Shown here one piece after another: positions 17,196 through 26,307 of a DNA stretch of 64,000 bases. The stretch spans positions 1 through 64,000 of the forward strand of contig NZ_JABUXU010000012.1 of the NCBI RefSeq assembly GCF_014897675.1. The letters are read 5' to 3'. How positions within the stretch are numbered: position 1 is the first letter of the stretch; each line of letters begins with the position of its first letter. This stretch comes from Advenella sp. FME57. Lineage in GTDB: Bacteria; Pseudomonadota; Gammaproteobacteria; Burkholderiales; Burkholderiaceae_B. The notes under the pieces were generated by a model. That model ran no database searches and was not told the DNA's origin. It saw only the letters and a list, made by a program, of their open reading frames with translations. The translations under genes and the position numbers were made by a program.

Positions 17196-18650
17196 TTAGC
17201 GAGTTTTATTGGCTTTCTCGCTATACTCAATCCAGAAGTCTGCATTGTCTACGCCTGCTATCCGGGGATCAAACACGGGGTCCAGACCGGCTTTTTTCTG
17301 ACGGTCATAATCCTTGAGCACCTTGATCGCCGGTTTGCTCAACAGCACAATGGCGACAAAGTTCAGGTAGCACATACTGCCAAAGCCGATATCACCCAGG
17401 CCCCACATCAGGCTGACCGACTCGACGCTGCCCAGATAGACGACAACGAGAAACACAATTTTCAATACGAATTTCAGTATGGGATAGCGCAATTTACTGT
17501 CCAGATACACCATGGTGGTTTCAGCGATGTAGTAGTAAGCCATCAACGTGGTAAAGGCAAAGAGGAAGATCGCAACGGCGACAAAACCACTGCCATAATC
17601 GGCAAAAAGGGTGGACACTGCCGTCTGGGTATACGCAGTGCCGGCAACCAGTCCTGGTACATGTTCTACCAGCGGCGACGCCGCGCCAGGCGGGATAACG
17701 TTGTATGACTCCGTCATCAGGATCATCAATGCCGTAGCGGTGCATACGAGGACAGTGTCGATATAGACCGAGAAGCCCTGTACCAGTCCCTGTTTGGCCG
17801 GATGCGAGACTTCCGCAGCAGCCGAGCTGAAGGTGGCTTCACCTGCCCCGGCGACATTGGAAAATACCGCGCGGCGTACTCCCCATGCTATGGCGGTTCC
17901 GACAATGCCACCGAAAACGGCATCGGCGCCAAAAGCGCTGGCGACAATAAGTTGCAGCAGTGCAGGAATTTTTTCGACGTTCGCCCCCAGAATGATCACC
18001 ATCAATATGACATAGGCAATAGCCATGACCGGCACGACCTTATCGGCGACCCGGGCAATGCGCTTGATGCCTCCGAAGATGATCAGGCCGAGTAACGCAG
18101 TCACAATGAGGCCAGTGATGTACGAAGGCAGTCCGAAGGCGGTCGAAAAGGATTCGGCAATGGTGTTGGCCTGTATCCCAGGCACCAGCACGCCATAGGA
18201 AAGGCAAATGACCGTTGCTGCCACGACTGCGAAGGCCTTCAGGCCCAGGCCTTTTTCGATATAGTAGGGCGAGCCGCCGCGATACTGGTCGTCTGCCCGC
18301 TCCTTGTACACTTGCGCCAGGGTTGATTCAATAAATGCACTGGCGCCGCCCAGTAATGCCATCACGATCATCCAGAAAACGGCGCCCGGCCCGCCTGCCG
18401 CGATGGCAGTAGCCACCCCTGCGATATTGCCCACACCCACGCGGCCCGATAGCGCCATGCAAAATGCCTGAAAGGAAGAGATGCCATCGGCAGATTCCTT
18501 GCGTTCGCGCAACAGCCGAATCATTTCGAAAAAATATCTGAACTGAACGGCGCGGGTGATGATGGTAAAGTAAAGACCCACACCCAATGCAAGATACACG
18601 AGGGTGTCCCCCCAGATATACCCGACCAGGGTATTGACGAGTTGCTCCAT
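17196..18650 (-). CDS. AGCS family sodium:amino acid symporter
   Basis: Sodium-coupled alanine/glycine:cation symporter family member (484 aa, about 11 spans). Family signatures are FQAFCMALSGRVGVGNIAGVATAI, GGPGAVFWMIVMALLG and NVAGAGEATFSSAAAEVSHP. The start at ATG 18650 follows AAAGGAGAA. It is the last gene of the hydroxyproline operon, 111 nt after the aldehyde dehydrogenase, so I infer that it imports hydroxyproline or a related amino acid rather than alanine. Confidence 0.88.
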   Translation of the reverse strand: MEQLVNTLVGYIWGDTLVYLALGVGLYFTIITRAVQFRYFFEMIRLLRERKESADGISSFQAFCMALSGRVGVGNIAGVATAIAAGGPGAVFWMIVMALLGGASAFIESTLAQVYKERADDQYRGGSPYYIEKGLGLKAFAVVAATVICLSYGVLVPGIQANTIAESFSTAFGLPSYITGLIVTALLGLIIFGGIKRIARVADKVVPVMAIAYVILMVIILGANVEKIPALLQLIVASAFGADAVFGGIVGTAIAWGVRRAVFSNVAGAGEATFSSAAAEVSHPAKQGLVQGFSVYIDTVLVCTATALMILMTESYNVIPPGAASPLVEHVPGLVAGTAYTQTAVSTLFADYGSGFVAVAIFLFAFTTLMAYYYIAETTMVYLDSKLRYPILKFVLKIVFLVVVYLGSVESVSLMWGLGDIGFGSMCYLNFVAIVLLSKPAIKVLKDYDRQKKAGLDPVFDPRIAGVDNADFWIEYSEKANKTR

Positions 18651-18761
18651 GATTGACTTCTCCTTTGCAAGCGGTCGTGGCATGTTCTGCCAGCGTAGTT
18701 TTTGTAATCAAGCGGGTAAAAAAAAGGCAGACCGGACGTACCGGTTTGCCTTGTCATGCAG

Positions 18762-20243
18762 TCAGTTCACATACCAGATGGTTTTGGTTTGCAAATACTG
18801 GTCAAGCGCCTCTACACCCTTGTCCCGACCACCGAAACCGGACTGCTTGTAGCCGCCAAAAGGCGTTGCAATGCTGCCTTCCGAGAAGCCGTTAACCGAC
18901 ACCGTACCGGCCTTGACGGCTCGGGCAACATGATGGGCTCGTCTCAGGCTGCGTGTGTAAAAGGATGCGGCCAATCCGTAGTTGGAGTTGTTGGCAAGAT
19001 CAATGGCCTGCTGGTCCGTGTTGAAACTGGTCACTGCCAGCAATGGGCCAAATACTTCTTCCTGGAAAATGGTCATTTCAGGTGTGATATTGTCGAAAAT
19101 GGTCGGTTCGATATACCATCCGCTTCCCAGGCCGTCGTGAATATTGCCGCCTGCAGCCAGCGTGCCTCCCTGGGCCAGCGTTTTCTCCAGATAGGTTTTG
19201 ACCTTGTCGAAATGGGCCTGTTCGATCATTGGACCGATGGCGACTGTCTCATCGCGCGGATCGCCCACTTTCCAGTCGGCCAGCCCTGCCTTGAGTCTGG
19301 CCAGAAGTGCCTCTTTGATGGATGCGTGCACAATCAGCCGGGATCCGCAGCTGCAATTTTCGCTCATGTTCCAGAACGCAGCAGCCAGGATGGATGGTGC
19401 GGCGGCTTCCAGATCGGCATCTTCGAAAACGATTTGCGGGCTTTTTCCTCCGCACTCGAGCACGATTTCCTTCAAATTGCTTTGGGCTGAATACTGCAGA
19501 AAATAACGACCCACTTCGGTGGAACCGGTAAAGGAGACCATGTCGACGTCATCATGTCGACCTAGTGCTTCGCCTACCTTTTCCCCCAGGCCGCAAACCA
19601 GTGTGAGCGCACCCGGCGGCACGCCCGCCTGATGCGCCAGCTGCACCATGCGATAGGCGCTGAGCGAGGTCAGTTCTGCAGGCTTGACCACAACTGAATT
19701 GCCGGCCGCCAGTGCGGGCGCCACTTTCCAAGCGAACATCTGGGCAGGAAAATTCCATGGCAGGACAACCCCAACGACGCCCATGGGCTCCCTGACAACC
19801 AGGCCCAACGCTTCTTTTCCAGTAGGCGCCACCTTGTCGAACAGTTTGTCGATGACTTCTGCGTACCAGTAAAACGTCTCGATGGTGGCCGGCATATCGG
19901 TGTTGATGCATTCAGTAATCGGCTTGCCTGCATCGATACAGTCGAGTGCCGCCAGTTCTTCCAGGTTGGCCTGGAGCAGGGCGGCCCAGCGCAACAGAAT
20001 TTGCTTTCGTTCTGCCGGCGCAAGTTCCGACCACTCACCTGACACAAACGAAGCGCGCGCAGCGGTGACAGCTGCATCTATGTCGCGACCCTCACCGTCG
20101 GCAATATGGCCGATCACCGAGTTGTCGATCGGGCTGCGGTTCTCCAGTTTGCCGCCTGTGCTACTGTGATTCGGGATCAGGTGGCCGGCCCAGAGTTCTG
20201 CCCGGGCCGCCTGTTCAAAAATGGTGTCTTTGGTCAATGTCAT
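18762..20243 (-). CDS. Aldehyde dehydrogenase, probable 2-oxoglutarate semialdehyde dehydrogenase
   Basis: NAD(P)-dependent aldehyde dehydrogenase of 493 aa. Catalytic residues are Cys297 (NCSCGSR), Glu263 (LECGGKSPQ), Asn164 (PWNFPAQMF) and Lys187 (KPAELT). By general similarity it falls near gamma-glutamyl-gamma-aminobutyraldehyde dehydrogenases. Its place behind the epimerase, dehydrogenase and deaminase of hydroxyproline breakdown points to oxidation of 2-oxoglutarate semialdehyde to 2-oxoglutarate (inference). A GGAG box precedes ATG 20243, and only 13 nt separate it from the deaminase gene. Confidence 0.85.
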   Translation of the reverse strand: MTLTKDTIFEQAARAELWAGHLIPNHSSTGGKLENRSPIDNSVIGHIADGEGRDIDAAVTAARASFVSGEWSELAPAERKQILLRWAALLQANLEELAALDCIDAGKPITECINTDMPATIETFYWYAEVIDKLFDKVAPTGKEALGLVVREPMGVVGVVLPWNFPAQMFAWKVAPALAAGNSVVVKPAELTSLSAYRMVQLAHQAGVPPGALTLVCGLGEKVGEALGRHDDVDMVSFTGSTEVGRYFLQYSAQSNLKEIVLECGGKSPQIVFEDADLEAAAPSILAAAFWNMSENCSCGSRLIVHASIKEALLARLKAGLADWKVGDPRDETVAIGPMIEQAHFDKVKTYLEKTLAQGGTLAAGGNIHDGLGSGWYIEPTIFDNITPEMTIFQEEVFGPLLAVTSFNTDQQAIDLANNSNYGLAASFYTRSLRRAHHVARAVKAGTVSVNGFSEGSIATPFGGYKQSGFGGRDKGVEALDQYLQTKTIWYVN

Positions 20244-20256
20244 CTCAAACTCCGGT

Positions 20257-21120
20257 TTATTTGAGCAGCGCAAGAAATTCCTGCTTCTCGTTGTCGGACA
20301 GATTGGCCAGCGGCAGACGGACATTGCCTGCATCGAACGTGCCACGCAGGCAGCCGATTTTTGCCTTCTGGTTGTAGTTGCCAGACTCCATGGAGTGGAT
20401 GGCCGGATACATATCGGTCATGATTTTTTTTGCCATGTCCCAATCCTTGCTGGCGGCTGCGTTGAACAAGGCAATTTGCTCGTCCGGGAAAACATTCGCG
20501 GCACCTGCAATCCAGCTGCTGGCGCCCCAGAAAAAATAGTCGACTGGCTGATCATCACAACCGCAAATCACCTGGAAATCATCGAAGTTGGCCTGAATCA
20601 TGCGTAATGCCTGACTGAAATTGCCACTGCTTTCCTTGATTGCCTTGATGTTGGGATGGCGCGCCAGGCGTGCTACCGTATCGAACTCGATTTCGACGCC
20701 GACGCGCGCGGGGAAGTTGTACATGATGATAGGCAAGTCAGTGGCTGACGCGACATATTCAAAAAATGCAATGATTCCCTCCTGGCTGGGCAGGCTATAG
20801 GGCGGGACCGACAGCATCAGGCCGTCGTAGCCCAGACGCTTGGCTTCGTGTGCACGGCGTACCGCAACGTCGGCGGACAAGTCGCTGATTCCGGCGATCA
20901 GCGTCGCCTTGCCTTTGCCTGCCTGGGCGATTGTCTGCAGGACCGTGGCGCGTTCTTCTTCCGAAAAAGTGTAATATTCCCCGGTGGTGCCGCAGGCCAC
21001 CAGGCCGGTCACTCCTTTGTCGATATAGGCCAGCGCCAGTTCATGCAGACGGGCGGTATCGACTTTGTTATTCGAGTCAAACGGTGTGACCATGGGTACT
21101 AGAATGCCATTCAGATTCAT
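20257..21120 (-). CDS. DapA-family lyase, probable 1-pyrroline-4-hydroxy-2-carboxylate deaminase
   Basis: TIM-barrel Schiff-base enzyme (287 aa) of the dihydrodipicolinate synthase/N-acetylneuraminate lyase family. The lysine is Lys162 (IKAIKESSGN), the catalytic tyrosine Tyr134 (IIMYNFP), and the substrate loop is ACGTTGEYYTFS. In hydroxyproline degradation, members of this family deaminate and dehydrate 1-pyrroline-4-hydroxy-2-carboxylate to 2-oxoglutarate semialdehyde. The ATG at 21120 overlaps the TGA of the preceding dehydrogenase (ATGA), indicating translational coupling, and AAGGAG lies just upstream. Confidence 0.85.
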   Translation of the reverse strand: MNLNGILVPMVTPFDSNNKVDTARLHELALAYIDKGVTGLVACGTTGEYYTFSEEERATVLQTIAQAGKGKATLIAGISDLSADVAVRRAHEAKRLGYDGLMLSVPPYSLPSQEGIIAFFEYVASATDLPIIMYNFPARVGVEIEFDTVARLARHPNIKAIKESSGNFSQALRMIQANFDDFQVICGCDDQPVDYFFWGASSWIAGAANVFPDEQIALFNAAASKDWDMAKKIMTDMYPAIHSMESGNYNQKAKIGCLRGTFDAGNVRLPLANLSDNEKQEFLALLK

Positions 21121-22400
21121 TGTGTTGCTCCTTTTTGATGAGATGCGTGAAAACGGTGTAAGCGATAGGGGCGTACGTCAACGCCCGGCTCGGTATTGAA
21201 GTACAGTGCCTGGACCAGTTCAGCGGTAACGGCAGCCTGGGTCAGTCCCAGGTGCTGATGACCAAATGCCAGCAGCACCGGCCCCTGCCGATCGATGACC
21301 GGCAGCGAGTCGGCAATGGAGGGACGAAAGCCCATCCAGGATGTCGCATCCGAATTATCCAGGGGGGCGTTCATCATCGGCTGCGCCAGTTGCAGCAATT
21401 GCTGCGCGCGCTGCATGTTGGGCGGTGCCTGCAAACCGGCAAATTCCACTGTTCCGGCCAGCCTCAACCCCTCCTGCATTGGCGTCATGATGAAGCGCCG
21501 GTCGATGCTCGATACCGGGACAGACAGTCGTGCTGTTTCGTTCGGCAGCATCAGGTGATAGCCGCGCTCTGTATCCAGTGGCACATCAACGCCTGTAAGC
21601 TGGCGCACCAGCGGTCTGGAATGGGCGCCTGCACAAACGACAACATGCTTTGCGCACCACTGGCCCGATGACGTATGCAATAGCACAGTGTGATCGTCCT
21701 GAACGCCTGCCTGCAAAACCTTGCAACCTTCGTATAGCTGGCCGCCCATTTGCGTGAATGCGGTCTTTAAATGTCCGGTCATGGCATTCAGGTTTGTCAC
21801 ATGACCGGTCTGAGGATAGAAAAGCGCGCCCAGCTGATTGGCTGCCAGTGCGGGCTCCCGTTCGCGCAATGCGTTCGTATCCAGCCAGTTATTGGCAATG
21901 CCCATGGCATTGAGGCGTGCGCCATGCTGTTGTAATCCGGCGACGCTTGCCGGGTTTTCTGCCAGCAACAACGATCCCTGTATTCGGATCCATTGCGACA
22001 AGCCCCATTCCTGGGAGAACGTCTGCCACGCGTTCAGGCTCTGTTGGTTAAGCGCCAGCAAGGCCTGATGGATTTGCTCTGCGCGGGCGGGGCGCATATT
22101 GGTCAGCAATTTGAACAGCCAAGGCATGATCTGCGCAAGATAGCGCCAGTCCAGTCGCAACGGACCCATGGGGTCCAGCAGCATGCGTGGCAATTGCCGG
22201 ACAATAGCCAGATCGGCAATGGGGAAAACCTGCTCAATGGCAATATGCCCTGCATTGCCGCAAGAGGCGCCACCACCGGCCTTGTCCGTCTCCAGCAAGA
22301 CCACTTGCACGCCTGCGCGTTGCAGGCTGACCGCAATGCTCAGGCCGATGATGCCTGCGCCAATGATAATCAGGCGAGCGCAAGAGGGCGCGCCTGTCAC
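21117..22400 (-). CDS. FAD-dependent D-amino acid dehydrogenase, probable D-hydroxyproline dehydrogenase
   Basis: DadA-like FAD oxidoreductase (427 aa from the chosen start). It has the Rossmann motif LIIIGAGIIGLSIAVSLQRAG, ETDKAGGGASCGNAGHIAIEQ and the C-terminal FAD contact SWMGFRPSIADSLPVID with FGHQHLGLT. In this operon it should oxidise cis-4-hydroxy-D-proline to 1-pyrroline-4-hydroxy-2-carboxylate. The start is uncertain: GTG 22400 gives a normal short N-terminus. ATG 22499 is also in frame, but adds 33 unlikely residues and would overlap the epimerase by 44 nt. Neither has a strong ribosome site. Confidence 0.82.
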   Translation of the reverse strand: MTGAPSCARLIIIGAGIIGLSIAVSLQRAGVQVVLLETDKAGGGASCGNAGHIAIEQVFPIADLAIVRQLPRMLLDPMGPLRLDWRYLAQIMPWLFKLLTNMRPARAEQIHQALLALNQQSLNAWQTFSQEWGLSQWIRIQGSLLLAENPASVAGLQQHGARLNAMGIANNWLDTNALREREPALAANQLGALFYPQTGHVTNLNAMTGHLKTAFTQMGGQLYEGCKVLQAGVQDDHTVLLHTSSGQWCAKHVVVCAGAHSRPLVRQLTGVDVPLDTERGYHLMLPNETARLSVPVSSIDRRFIMTPMQEGLRLAGTVEFAGLQAPPNMQRAQQLLQLAQPMMNAPLDNSDATSWMGFRPSIADSLPVIDRQGPVLLAFGHQHLGLTQAAVTAELVQALYFNTEPGVDVRPYRLHRFHASHQKGATQ

Positions 22401-22455
22401 GTCTGAAAATACCAGGAGCGTGGTGAGGCTGCAGCGGGAAACAAAGCGGTGCTGT

Positions 22456-23451
22456 TCATTGTGCAGCGATCCCCCATTTGAAAGGATCACGGTCATCAAG
22501 AATCAGGCAGTTCTCGGCGCACATATAGGCATTGCCGCGGATCACAGGCACGATCCCGTCGCCACTGACCTCCGGGCGATAATAGGCAGTAAAATGGCTG
22601 CCGATCACACTGGCCTGGCGCCAGCTTTGCCCGGGTTCAAGCAACCTGTCTGCAGCCAGGCACGCCAGTTTGGCGCTTGTTCCCGTTCCGCAAGGTGAGC
22701 GATCATAGGCCTTGCCCGGACACAGGACAAAACTCTGGCTATCGGCCGAGGCGGACTGCCCGAACAGTTCGATATGATCGATATCACCGCCATTTTCTCC
22801 GGTAATGCCAGCGGCGGTAAGTGCCTGTCGAATGGCCCAACTGATGTGAGTCAACTGATCGACATTGTCAATATGAATATCAGCAAGCGCCTGGTTCACC
22901 AGGAAAAACCAGTTGCCGCCCCAGGCTATATCGCCTGTGACCGGACCGATTTCGGGCACTTGCACTGTGACGTCTTTGCGATACCGCCAGGATCGCACAT
23001 TGCGCACTGATACACTGCCATCCTCATGCAGGGTGCAATGAACATTGCCTACCGGTGTCTCGATGGTATGCTCCCCGGCCTGAATGCGTCCCAGATAGGC
23101 GAGCGATGCGATCAGACCAATGGTGCCATGTCCGCACATGCCCAGATACCCGCTGTTATTGAAGAAAATAACCCCGGCAGTCGCTTGCGGATCTATCGGT
23201 TCACACAGCAATGCGCCGACCAGTATGTCGTTGCCACGCGGCTCCAGGATAATCGCCCGGCGTAGCAGGTCGTATTTTTCTTTGAAGATATCCAGCTTAT
23301 CGGCCATGGAGCCGCCGCCCAGGCTGGGAAATCCTTCGTAGACCAATCGGGTCGGCTCTCCTTCGGTATGGGAGTCGATGACGTGCAGTTTTTTATATCG
23401 ATCATGCATAAATGGTGTCTTCGCTAAAACAGGAAAGGGATGAATGTTCAT
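22456..23451 (-). CDS. 4-hydroxyproline 2-epimerase (proline racemase family)
   Basis: Proline racemase superfamily enzyme (331 aa). Both catalytic cysteines are present: Cys106 in GMCGHGTIG and Cys254 in [10 protein letters not shown]. This argues for a two-base epimerase, not the trans-3-hydroxyproline dehydratase branch, where the first is Ser/Thr. It converts trans-4-hydroxy-L-proline to cis-4-hydroxy-D-proline, the first step of the pathway. I use ATG 23451, which has AGGA 5 nt upstream; ATG 23409 ([19 protein letters not shown]) is the alternative and matches the usual N-terminus better. First gene of the five-gene operon; the AraC-type regulator is divergent. Confidence 0.88.
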   Translation of the reverse strand: MNIHPFPVLAKTPFMHDRYKKLHVIDSHTEGEPTRLVYEGFPSLGGGSMADKLDIFKEKYDLLRRAIILEPRGNDILVGALLCEPIDPQATAGVIFFNNSGYLGMCGHGTIGLIASLAYLGRIQAGEHTIETPVGNVHCTLHEDGSVSVRNVRSWRYRKDVTVQVPEIGPVTGDIAWGGNWFFLVNQALADIHIDNVDQLTHISWAIRQALTAAGITGENGGDIDHIELFGQSASADSQSFVLCPGKAYDRSPCGTGTSAKLACLAADRLLEPGQSWRQASVIGSHFTAYYRPEVSGDGIVPVIRGNAYMCAENCLILDDRDPFKWGIAAQ

Positions 23452-23639
23452 CGAGTCCTGATTAGCTTGATCGAAATAGCGGTCCATGTCTTGACCGTTT
23501 TCTCCATTTCTATGTCGAAAACTGCATAGCCGGGTTTGCAGGGCGGTGGTAATATCGGCAATATGCACCGCTTGCGGAAATGATCAGGATTTTCCCGAAT
23601 CCGACTCCGTTTTTGGCTGCAACGCGGACAGAATGAAAA

Positions 23640-24494
23640 ATGCAAATGGCAAATGAACTTTCCTTATCGAGACGCGATCCGCTTCTTTCAGGCAGACCGT
23701 CTGAAGCTGCACCCATTGCAGATCTGGTCAATGCGGTGGCTGAGAACTTTCGGCCGCAGAACCTGGAAGCGCTATTGAGTCATCTGTCGATTCTTGCGCC
23801 GATTTTCGATGCTTTACCCAATGTCGTGTTTTTTATCAAGAATACGCGCGCAGAGTATGTCCTGGTCAACCAGACATTGGCCAAGCGTTGCGGTCTTGAG
23901 TGTGTGGCAGATGTGCTCGGCAAGCCGTCGCGGGACGTGTTCAATACGCGACAGGGTAATGAGTATACGGAGCAGGATTATCGTGTGCTGCATACCGGCA
24001 ATTGCATTGCCGACAAGCTTGAGCTGCACTTTTATAGTTCAGGTGAGCTTGGCTGGTGCCTGACGCACAAAATGCCGATATACGGTGCTTGCGGCGACAT
24101 TATCGCGATGGCCGGCGTGTCTGTCGATATCCAGTCGGACGAACTGAACCAGCCTGGCACCAATGAAAGACTGGAGAAAGTAGAAAGTTATGTGCGTACG
24201 CATTTTGATCAGGTGATACGCATGGAGACGCTGGCCGATATTTCAGGGCTATCGATGTCGCAGCTGGAGCGAAACTTCAAGAAGATATTCCATATGACCC
24301 CCCTGCAGTTCATTCAGAAAACCCGTCTGGAGCATGCGCTGCGCCTGCTTGATCAGAACATGACAATCACCGAGATCTCCGCTCGTTGTGGTTATACAGA
24401 CCACAGCGCATTCAGTCGGCAGTTCAAGCAGCTTACGGGCGTATCACCTTCGCAATTCAAGGAAAAAAGAGCGGGCCATCACGCTATGGTGTAG
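23640..24494 (+). CDS. AraC family regulator with PAS sensor, probable hydroxyproline operon regulator
   Basis: 284 aa. The N-terminal half contains a PAS-like domain (APIFDALPNVVFFIKNTRAEYVLVNQTLAKRCG, then a strand region ending AMAGVSVDIQ). The C-terminal 100 residues are the AraC/XylS DNA-binding domain (METLADISGLSMSQLERNFKKIF and ITEISARCGYTDHSAFSRQFK). It is transcribed away from the hydroxyproline operon, with about 190 nt between the starts, the usual position for its activator. Two in-frame ATGs (23640, 23646) are possible. A 7-bp GC hairpin (24497-24513) sits between its stop and queC. Confidence 0.85.
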   Translation: MQMANELSLSRRDPLLSGRPSEAAPIADLVNAVAENFRPQNLEALLSHLSILAPIFDALPNVVFFIKNTRAEYVLVNQTLAKRCGLECVADVLGKPSRDVFNTRQGNEYTEQDYRVLHTGNCIADKLELHFYSSGELGWCLTHKMPIYGACGDIIAMAGVSVDIQSDELNQPGTNERLEKVESYVRTHFDQVIRMETLADISGLSMSQLERNFKKIFHMTPLQFIQKTRLEHALRLLDQNMTITEISARCGYTDHSAFSRQFKQLTGVSPSQFKEKRAGHHAMV

Positions 24495-24518
24495 CAGCCG
24501 CCCTGTGGGCGGCGTGGT

Positions 24519-25226
24519 TCAATGGTTTTCGTGGGCGCTTTTGTACAGTTCATAACCCTTGCGTCGCAGGTCACAGGCCGGGCATTGATTGCAGCCGTAA
24601 CCCCATGGATGGCGATGTTGCCGGTCTCCCAGATAACAGGTATGAGTGTGCTCTTCAATGAGCTGCACCAGCGGTTGTCCGCCCAGTGTTCTTGCCATGT
24701 CCCAGGTTTTTTCCTTGTCAATCCACATCAACGGGGTTTCAATCACCATGGGTCGATCCAGGCCCAGACTGAGTGAGACCTGCAGCGATTTGAGCGTATT
24801 GTCGCGGCAGTCGGGATAGCCAGAATAGTCGGTTTCGCACATGCCGCCAACCAGTACTTCCAGCCCGCGCCGGTACGCCAGCGCAGCGGCAAAGTTGAAG
24901 AACAGCAGGTTGCGCCCGGGTACAAAGGTGTTGGGCAGGCCGCTTTGTTCGAACTCGATGGCTTTGTCCTGCGTCAGTGCCGTATCGCTGATTTGCCCCA
25001 GTACTGACAGATCGAGCATATGATCATCGCCAAGCTTGGCGCTCCAGGCGGGAAAGTGCACGCGCAACTGTTCGATGACCTGATCGCGGCACGTCAATTC
25101 AATGGCGTGCCGTTGCCCATAGGAAAAGCCAATGGTTTCTACATATTGGTACCGGTCCAGCGCCCAGGCCAGACAGGTGGTGGAATCCTGGCCACCGGAA
25201 AAAAGGACAAGCGCCTTGTTATTCAT
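24519..25226 (-). CDS. queC: 7-cyano-7-deazaguanine synthase
   Basis: Makes preQ0 from 7-carboxy-7-deazaguanine with ATP and ammonia, on the way to queuosine in tRNA (235 aa). The PP-loop motif [12 protein letters not shown] is at the N-terminus and the zinc site is formed by four cysteines near the C-terminus (CYLGDR, then [11 protein letters not shown]). Other conserved parts are [10 protein letters not shown] and [17 protein letters not shown] 25226 follows AGGA by 9 nt. No other que genes are adjacent. Confidence 0.97.
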   Translation of the reverse strand: MNNKALVLFSGGQDSTTCLAWALDRYQYVETIGFSYGQRHAIELTCRDQVIEQLRVHFPAWSAKLGDDHMLDLSVLGQISDTALTQDKAIEFEQSGLPNTFVPGRNLLFFNFAAALAYRRGLEVLVGGMCETDYSGYPDCRDNTLKSLQVSLSLGLDRPMVIETPLMWIDKEKTWDMARTLGGQPLVQLIEEHTHTCYLGDRQHRHPWGYGCNQCPACDLRRKGYELYKSAHENH

Positions 25227-25294
25227 GTCATATTTCCTGTGTAATATAAAGTGGACTGACCGCTATCATATCAAGCCCACGTGCCGGTGGCGTT

Positions 25295-26200
25295 TCAATC
25301 CTCCTCCAGTGCATCAAAGCGCTGGACCAGGTAGTCAATCAACGCCCGCACGGCTGGCATCTGGCCGCGTCGCGATGAAAACACCGCATGGATGATTTCG
25401 CGCCGGGGTCTCCAATCGGGAAGCGGCCTGACCAGTGTGCCTTGTGCGAGCTGATCACAGACCATCAGGGTTGGCAACTGCACGATACCGACGCTCGCCA
25501 GGGCTGCAATACGCAGGCCGATCATGTCGGTTGTGATCAGGCGGGGAAAGTGATGAATCACGGCCTGGGCAGAGTCTGGCCCGAATAATGTCCAGGCATA
25601 GTGCTGTTGCGGCTGACCCAGGCCAAGGCTGGGCCAGTCCGCCAGGTCGGCCGGCGCGGCAGGAAGGCCATGGCGTTCCACCAGCGCAGGGCTGGCGACC
25701 AGGCACTGACTACGGTCAGACAGAGTACGCATGATCAGATTGCTGTCCTGTATTGGTGGCGGGCGCACACGAAGGGCAATATCAATGGCCTCTGCCACAG
25801 GGTCAACCCGCCGATTGGTGGCGTCGATCTGTATGGTGACTTGCGGGTACAGCATCATGAAGTCGGCAAGCATGCACCCCACATTTGTTTGAAGCAGGGC
25901 GATGGGGCAACTGATGCGTATGACGCCACGCGGCTCGGCCCGGGTCATATCGATGATCGCCTGGGCGGCTTCGGCCTCGATCAGCATCGCTTTGCAGTGT
26001 TCGTAATACGCCAGGCCGACGTCGGTTATGCCGAATTGGCGGGTGGAGCGGTGTATCAGGCGTACGCCCAATTGCTCTTCCAGCATTCTGAGCTTGCGGC
26101 TGAGTGTGGATTTTGGGATGCCAAGCGCCCTGCCGGCAGGCGCCAGGCCCTTGTGATCGACAATCTGCACGAAGTAATAAAGGTTATTGAGGTCTTGCAT
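25295..26200 (-). CDS. LysR family transcriptional regulator of the pirin gene
   Basis: Typical LysR regulator (301 aa) with an N-terminal winged helix (LNNLYYFVQIVDHKGLAPAGRALGIPKSTLSRKLRMLEEQLG) and a periplasmic-binding-like effector domain. It is divergent from the pirin gene; the 107-nt shared region holds a near-perfect dyad at 26208-26229 and a repeated half-site at 26259-26266, which I take as its operator. LysR-pirin-YcaC units are frequent in proteobacteria; the inducer is unknown. Confidence 0.92.
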   Translation of the reverse strand: MQDLNNLYYFVQIVDHKGLAPAGRALGIPKSTLSRKLRMLEEQLGVRLIHRSTRQFGITDVGLAYYEHCKAMLIEAEAAQAIIDMTRAEPRGVIRISCPIALLQTNVGCMLADFMMLYPQVTIQIDATNRRVDPVAEAIDIALRVRPPPIQDSNLIMRTLSDRSQCLVASPALVERHGLPAAPADLADWPSLGLGQPQQHYAWTLFGPDSAQAVIHHFPRLITTDMIGLRIAALASVGIVQLPTLMVCDQLAQGTLVRPLPDWRPRREIIHAVFSSRRGQMPAVRALIDYLVQRFDALEED

Positions 26201-26207
26201 CCTATTT

Positions 26208-26229
26208 ATCGTTCCATTACTGGAACGAT
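26208..26229. promoter_or_regulatory. LysR-type operator between the LysR and pirin genes
   Basis: Perfect 9-bp inverted repeat, ATCGTTCCA and TGGAACGAT, with a 4-nt spacer, starting 8 nt upstream of the LysR start codon. A third copy of the half-site (TCGTTCCA, 26259-26266) lies 30 nt further toward the pirin gene. A strong dyad near the regulator plus a weaker half-site near the target promoter is the usual layout for LysR activators. Confidence 0.7.
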
Positions 26230-26307
26230 GTCTCCAATTTTTAGATCTACCGGAAAAGTCGTTCCAAGTTTATGCTATCTGTACTGTCACTACAAGGAGA
26301 TGACGAA

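Noticed and set aside
24497-24513. GCCGCCC/GGGCGGC hairpin between the AraC gene and queC as a terminator
   Set aside because: The stem is strong but no T-run follows on either strand; mentioned only in the regulator entry.
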